Shown one piece after another: positions 1 through 5,251 of a stretch of 5,251 bases of DNA. The first letter of the stretch is position 1, and every line of letters begins with the position of its first letter. Below the pieces are notes generated by a model, which made no database searches, was not told the origin of the DNA, and saw nothing but the letters and a program-made list of their open reading frames with translations. The DNA comes from Candidatus Peregrinibacteria bacterium CG10_big_fil_rev_8_21_14_0_10_49_16 (GTDB lineage: Bacteria > Patescibacteriota > Gracilibacteria > Peribacterales > Peribacteraceae): positions 1 to 5,251 of the forward strand of contig PFDS01000005.1 in assembly GCA_002772605.1 (NCBI GenBank), written 5' to 3'. The translations under genes and the position numbers were made by a program.

Positions 1-3000
1 GGGCGTTGCACTTCGGCACCGGTTCCGGTGGAAGTGATCATGGGCAGTAAACCGATGACGGATGTGAATGCAGTCATGAGAATCGGGCGGAGGCGCACCA
101 GTGCACCTTCGACCACGGCATTGTGTATGCCTTCACGGGTGATTGTCTGTGCCGAGTCGGACGTGTACATGGATGATTCTTCCATGCTGTGCAGTCCGAA
201 TTGGGTTCGGAAGGAATTTTCCAAATACACCACGATGACAACGCCCGTTTCGACAGCATTTCCAAAGAGAGAAATGAATCCGACCCATACAGCGACGGAG
301 AAGTTATAGTGTGCAAGGAAGAGCGCGATGACTCCACCGACAATGCTCAAGGGTATGGTAAGCATGACGATTGCAACGAGACTCAAATCTTTATATGTCA
401 GATAGAGAAGGAGAAAGATGAGGAAGAGCACCAGTGGAATGACAACCGAGAGCTGCCTCTTGGCTTGCAGTTGGTTCTCATACTGTCCAGCCCACTCGTA
501 GGAATATCCAGTCGGAAGCTCTAAGTTTTTCGCAAGATGCTTGTCCGCGGCTTTCACGAAGGAGGCCATGTCGATTCCCCGCACATTGGACTGCACGACG
601 GCTTTCATTCTCCCGTTCTCACTGGCGATCATCGCGGGTCCGTTCACGAGCTTGATGTCGGCCACGCTTCCGAGAAGAACTTGTGTGCCATTCATGCCTG
701 TGACAGGCAATGATTTGATGTCTTCGATGTCCTGACGGAATGTCTGCTTTAGGCGCACCTGCACGCCGTACTGCTCTCGCCCTTCGACGGTGCGCGTGAT
801 AATCGCACCACCTACTCCAGCGGCAATCGTTTGCAGCGCATCCGCCTTCATAATGCCGTGTTGCGCGAGAAGATCGTCTCGAAGCGCGATGTCAAGATAG
901 CGGAGCCCTGTCGTGCGAATGGCAACCGTATCGGCGGAACCCGGAATCTGACTGAGAAGTCTTTCCGCGTCAATGGCCAGTTCTTCCAGCTTGACGGGAT
1001 CATGTCCGAAGATGTTGATACCGAGTTGCGTTCGAATGCCCGTCGAGAGCATGTCAATACGTCCGATGATCGGCTGCGTAAAGCTGTTCCAAACGTTATC
1101 GAGCTGAATGGAACGGTTCATCTCGGCAATGAGTTTGGTCTTAGTCATGCCCTTGCGCCATTCACTTTTCGGCTTGAGCGTGATGAATGTTTCGAACATC
1201 GCAAGAGGCGCAGGGTCGGTTGCGCTCTCCGCACGTCCGGCTTTTCCGACGACTTTTTCCACTTCGGGAAACTTGGCGATGATGCGGTTACTTGCGATGA
1301 GAAGTTCCTGCGCCCGTTCCTCGGAGACATCCGGCAATGTAATTGGCATATACCACAGAGTTCCCTCGTTGAGTGGTGGCATGAATTCCGAACCAATCCG
1401 CGTCATGGCGCCCAAGGCAACGAGTGCGATCACAGCGACGATTCCGAGTGTTTGTTTTTGGTGCGTGAGCGCTGCGAGAAGAAGAGGCCGATAGAGCCGT
1501 TGCAGGAAGCGCACAATGGCAATGTCCTCGTCTCTCTGCAGCCTGCCGCGTAAGAAGTACACCGAGAGCGTTGGCACAAGGAAAAGCGCGGCAACAAGCG
1601 CGCCGAACATTGCGAAGAGATTGGTGAATGCAAGCGGTCGGAAGAGCTTTCCTCCTTGCCCTGTAAGAGCGAAGATCGGCGCGAAAGAGAGAATGATAAT
1701 GAAGATGGCAAACGTCACGGGCTTTCCCACTTCGAGTGCCGCATCCTTGATGCGGCGAATGCGATCTAGGGCATCCTTGGGTGGTTGTTGCTGCAGTTTG
1801 CGATATGCGTTTTCACTCACCACTATCGCCGCATCAACCATTGTCCCGATTGCAACGGTGATGCCTCCGAGGCTCATGATGTTGCCGGGAACGTTGAACA
1901 ACCACATACAGATAAATGTAATGAGCAGTCCCACGATGAGTGATAGGGCGGTGATGACTGTGGCGCCGATATGCCACATGAAGAGCGCTATGATGACGAC
2001 AGTAATGATGAGTTCTTGTGTCCGGACTTCACTCACCATTTTGATTGCAGAGAGAATCAAGTTCGTTCTATCGTAGAAGGGAACGATGCGCACGCCTTCC
2101 GGCAAACTCTGCTCAATAGAAATAATTTGCTTCTTCACGGCGTCAATAACCGCAAGCGGGTTTTCTCCGTAGCGCATGACGACCACTCCCCCCACCTTCT
2201 CCTCTTCCTGGTCGGCGAGGATGGCTCGACGGAACAGTCCCGATACACGCACTTCGCCGATATCGGTTATAGTCAATGGCATACTATTCGCTTTCATGCC
2301 GATGACGGTATTTGCGATGTCCTCGGGCTTCATAAAGAACCCGATGCCCTGAATGGCAACCTCGCGCCCACCCGTATCGACGACTTTGCCCGAAACGTTG
2401 TTGTTTCCCATCTTCACCGCATCCATCACCTGCTTTATCGTGACGCGGAACTGCTGGAGTTTTTGGGGATCGAGGATGACCTGATATATTTTTTTGTAGC
2501 CCCCGACGGATGCGACTTCCGCGACTCCGGGGACGCTTTGCAATGCGTAACGTACGTTGAAGTCCTGCAGGGAACGCAGCTCCGTGAGCGTGTGCGCAGC
2601 GCTCTCGAGCGTGTACATGTAAATGTGCCCGACGCCCGTTGCATCGGGTCCGAGAACAGGGATGACTTCTTCAGGAAGCTGTGCTTGTACGAGACTCAGT
2701 CGCTGCGAAACACGATCGCGGGCGAAGTAGATGCCGATATCATCCTCGAAAATCACCGTCACCATCGATACGCCAAGCATGGAAGAGGCGCGGATGTCTT
2801 TCACACCCGCAAGCCCCTGCATGCTGACGGTAATGGGATACGTGATTTGATCTTCGATGTTTCTCGGATTTTGTCCAGTCCACTCGGTCATGATAATGAC
2901 CTGATTTTCCGAGAGGTCGGGAATGGCGTCGACAGGCGTCTGTCGCAATGCGACAATGCCGATAACAGCAATGGTTGCGAAGATCACGAGTGTGAGAAAG

Positions 3001-3038
3001 CGATTTTCGAGCGCTTTGATGATGAGTGTGTTAATCAT
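1..3038 (-). CDS. CusA/CzcA-type heavy-metal efflux RND transporter, 3' end cut by window edge
   Basis: Inner-membrane proton-driven RND pump of the heavy-metal efflux family, probably exporting Cu(I)/Ag(I) through its adaptor. The frame is open from ATG at 3038 to the left edge, giving 1012 codons; CusA has 1047. TM1 is about residues 12-31 and is followed by TPVDAIPDLS. GPDATGVG is at 130-137 and ASVGG at 176-180. TM2-TM6 span about 340-497, with the family signature AIGTMVDAAIVVSEN at 396-410 (D402 equals CusA D405). The second periplasmic half carries M564, M614 and M663, matching the CusA three-Met site M573/M623/M672. E558, D608, E616 and R660 of the cleft are also kept. TM8-TM11 span about 861-1005, with E930 (CusA E939). 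The lysine of CusA TM11 (K984) is I986 here, and most Met relay pairs are lost. The ATG gives the usual N-terminus and overlaps the adaptor stop by 8 nt. No Shine-Dalgarno is seen. A divalent-metal substrate remains possible because the C-terminal end (GTGAEVQRP) looks CzcA-like. CusA comparisons are from memory. Confidence 0.96.
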   Translation of the reverse strand, partial: MINTLIIKALENRFLTLVIFATIAVIGIVALRQTPVDAIPDLSENQVIIMTEWTGQNPRNIEDQITYPITVSMQGLAGVKDIRASSMLGVSMVTVIFEDDIGIYFARDRVSQRLSLVQAQLPEEVIPVLGPDATGVGHIYMYTLESAAHTLTELRSLQDFNVRYALQSVPGVAEVASVGGYKKIYQVILDPQKLQQFRVTIKQVMDAVKMGNNNVSGKVVDTGGREVAIQGIGFFMKPEDIANTVIGMKANSMPLTITDIGEVRVSGLFRRAILADQEEEKVGGVVVMRYGENPLAVIDAVKKQIISIEQSLPEGVRIVPFYDRTNLILSAIKMVSEVRTQELIITVVIIALFMWHIGATVITALSLIVGLLITFICMWLFNVPGNIMSLGGITVAIGTMVDAAIVVSENAYRKLQQQPPKDALDRIRRIKDAALEVGKPVTFAIFIIILSFAPIFALTGQGGKLFRPLAFTNLFAMFGALVAALFLVPTLSVYFLRGRLQRDEDIAIVRFLQRLYRPLLLAALTHQKQTLGIVAVIALVALGAMTRIGSEFMPPLNEGTLWYMPITLPDVSEERAQELLIASNRIIAKFPEVEKVVGKAGRAESATDPAPLAMFETFITLKPKSEWRKGMTKTKLIAEMNRSIQLDNVWNSFTQPIIGRIDMLSTGIRTQLGINIFGHDPVKLEELAIDAERLLSQIPGSADTVAIRTTGLRYLDIALRDDLLAQHGIMKADALQTIAAGVGGAIITRTVEGREQYGVQVRLKQTFRQDIEDIKSLPVTGMNGTQVLLGSVADIKLVNGPAMIASENGRMKAVVQSNVRGIDMASFVKAADKHLAKNLELPTGYSYEWAGQYENQLQAKRQLSVVIPLVLFLIFLLLYLTYKDLSLVAIVMLTIPLSIVGGVIALFLAHYNFSVAVWVGFISLFGNAVETGVVIVVYLENSFRTQFGLHSMEESSMYTSDSAQTITREGIHNAVVEGALVRLRPILMTAFTSVIGLLPMITSTGTGAEVQR

Positions 3039-5251
3039 GGTCACGCATCAGGAAGAAGCTTGGCGGATCGAGAATAATATCGCTTTCTACTCCGATGTTG
3101 CCGGTTACTTCTGCAAATTCGCCGTCTTCTGCAATAACAGAGACAGACTGTTGCATGGGCTTCTGCGTATCCGGATCGAGAAGCCAGATGTAGTTCCTGT
3201 CCGCTTCACGCTTCACGGCGGCGGATGGAAGACGGAACACCGGCCTCTTCTCATCGACAAACCGAATGCGGATGCTTGTACCGTGTGGCAAAGACAGTTC
3301 ATCCGGCACTTTGGCCTGTACGGTGATCGTGTGTGTCTTCATGTCCACCTGCGGACTTTTCCGTGTCACTTCCGCATCGTATGGAATCGTTTCGTCTGCC
3401 TGCAGGAAGAACGTGACCGTATCGCCGACCGCGACGGCATCGATGTACTGCTCCGGCAACCCGAACTGGATTTCCGTTTTTGCGCGCTTGGCAAGCGTGG
3501 TGGGAACGTTTGTGAGTTCGAATGCCGGCATAGAGGGCATGACAATCTGTCCGACGGTGATGAATCGCTTGGAAACTATGCCTGAAAATGGCGAACGAAT
3601 CTCGCGGTGGCCGCTCTGCGCGTATTCCGATTGCAGCATGGCCTGAGAAATGTCGACGTTTTTGCGTTTCATTTCGAGCATGTTCTCCTGACCGGCCTCC
3701 GTGAGCGCCAGTGCGTTGTGTGCGGTCTGCAGTTGCTCTTCGAGCAGACGAACGCTGTTGCTTTTCGCAGTATCTGTGCCGTTTTGGGAGGCGCGATAGA
3801 GTTCCGGTTCTTTTGCTGCGAGGAGCTGGAGAGAGTTATGTGCATCTTCCAACTTCTCTTTTGCTTTGTAGAGAGCATCCTGCATCGTGATGATACGGCT
3901 CAATCGATCAGAAAGTTGCTGATAGGAAAGCGTATCAATGCCGTTGCCTGAAGTTTCTGTCGGTGTGTACTGGAGAAGCGTGCGTGCTGCCTGCAGCGCG
4001 TCTGACGCCAGAGGGAGAAGACGATCGATAATCGCCGGTTTCTGTGCAGTATACGACTGCTCCAGTGCAGTGAGGGCATTGAGCGCCTGTACGGCATCGT
4101 ATCGTGCCATGTTATTGGCATCCTGTATGCCCAGCGTGTAGGAAAGATCATTTTCCTGAAAGGTGTCGCCACTGCGGCTGCTGCTTCCCAGGAGTGTCCA
4201 CTCAATGAGCTGGCGTGCCTGCTGGACAGCGGCGAGAGCCTGCTCACGCATTTGTGCAATGTGCTCTTCCGATTCGGCAAATTTCTGAAATAGCATATCC
4301 TGTTCACGACGGGCAATCAGGAGTGCTGTTTCCTGTTCCTGAATATTCTGCTGAGCATTTCTTATAGTTTCTCCCGCAACGTGCATCGCCGTAGACAGAT
4401 CAGACTTTGCCTGCAACGTCCGTACCTGTTTTTCGGTAATCATTGCTGCGCTCTGTCCTTCCACACCTTTAGGAAGAAGGAGAGCGACAACCTGATTCTT
4501 TTCTACGGTGTCGCCGATATCGATGAGGATATCTTCCACAATGCCGTCACGGCGCGGATAGATGTTCGCAGTTTCGTGCGAGAGAACGGAGCCCAGTAGA
4601 ATGATGGATGACGAGCCATTGACGAGAGTTGGGTTGATCGTTGTCAGTCCCGTACCGGTCTTGCTTTCTTCTTCCACATTGCCTGTTTGCGCCAGTGTCG
4701 GATACACACTTGGTTCTTGCATGGCCGCATAGACGCTGAATGAGAGAAGAGCGACAAGGAACACTGTCCCTGTTGTGAGCATGGCCCTCCGTGCTCGCTT
4801 GTGGTGCCAGAGAGACTGCAGGCCCTGTGGTAATTGGTGAAGATACTGCATAAGAATTATTTGACTTCGCCTCTCATACGCAGCATCACCACGTGCTCAT
4901 CCCAGCTCATGCCCATACGAGCGGCGGCTTGCTTCTCTTCCCGGTACCGCTCGAGAGTCATGTCGTACTGAGCGGCTTGCTCTTCTTCGGTGAGCGGCAC
5001 ATTGGAGGCGCATCCTGCGAGGAGGATGATGGATAAAAGGGTAAGTGTGGAAAGGAATTTCCTCATGGGGAAATAGGAGAAAGATATAAAAAACCCATCG
5101 GCATACTGCCGCTTGAGTTGCTCATGAAGGGAATTTACGTTCGCAAAATCACCGTTCCGGTAATGGTATCGACCGGAAACGGTGGTCCTGTACTGGAGAG
5201 AAGACGTGAGTATTCGTGTGATTGATCGCGATACTGGTTGGCGAATTGCCA

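Overview
The window carries one minus-strand gene cluster for a three-part metal efflux pump. Read in the direction of transcription (right to left) it holds: a possible tail of an unidentified upstream gene (5135-5251), a 69-residue lipoprotein (4857-5066), a 606-residue periplasmic adaptor (3031-4851), and a heavy-metal RND pump of the CusA/CzcA type (3038 to the left edge, C-terminus cut off). The lipoprotein and adaptor are 5 nt apart. The adaptor and pump overlap by 8 nt. The three genes are therefore almost certainly one operon. No plus-strand gene is supported; the long plus-strand open frames are shadows of the pump and adaptor.

The pump can be read as 1012 full codons, so only about the last 35-40 residues (end of the TM11-TM12 region) are missing. 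Aligned from memory with E. coli CusA, it keeps the three-methionine Cu/Ag site (M564, M614, M663) and the polar residues around it, plus the TM4 signature aspartate D402. However, most methionine pairs of the CusA relay and the TM11 lysine of the CusA proton network are replaced. The protein reads as a CusA-like periplasmic and TM4 region joined to a more CzcA-like C-terminal end. Substrate is therefore probably Cu(I)/Ag(I), but this is not certain.

The adaptor is about 200 residues longer than CusB or AcrA, because of a roughly 275-residue alpha-helical region between the two lipoyl half-motifs. It is anchored by an N-terminal transmembrane helix. The lipoprotein is the least familiar part: it has a clear lipobox and a mature domain made of two copies of a short Met-containing motif, and it may be a metal-binding or accessory subunit. 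No outer-membrane TolC/CusC-type channel, CusF-type chaperone or regulator gene is visible, though these may lie outside the window.

The organism cannot be named from this sequence. Base composition is near 50% GC by eye. The standard code fits, since no in-frame TGA occurs in about 1690 codons. None of the three visible starts has a recognisable Shine-Dalgarno sequence. Lipoprotein export and an RND tripartite pump suggest a cell with an outer membrane. The long helical adaptor and weak ribosome-binding sites could also fit an uncultured or deep-branching lineage, which is speculation.
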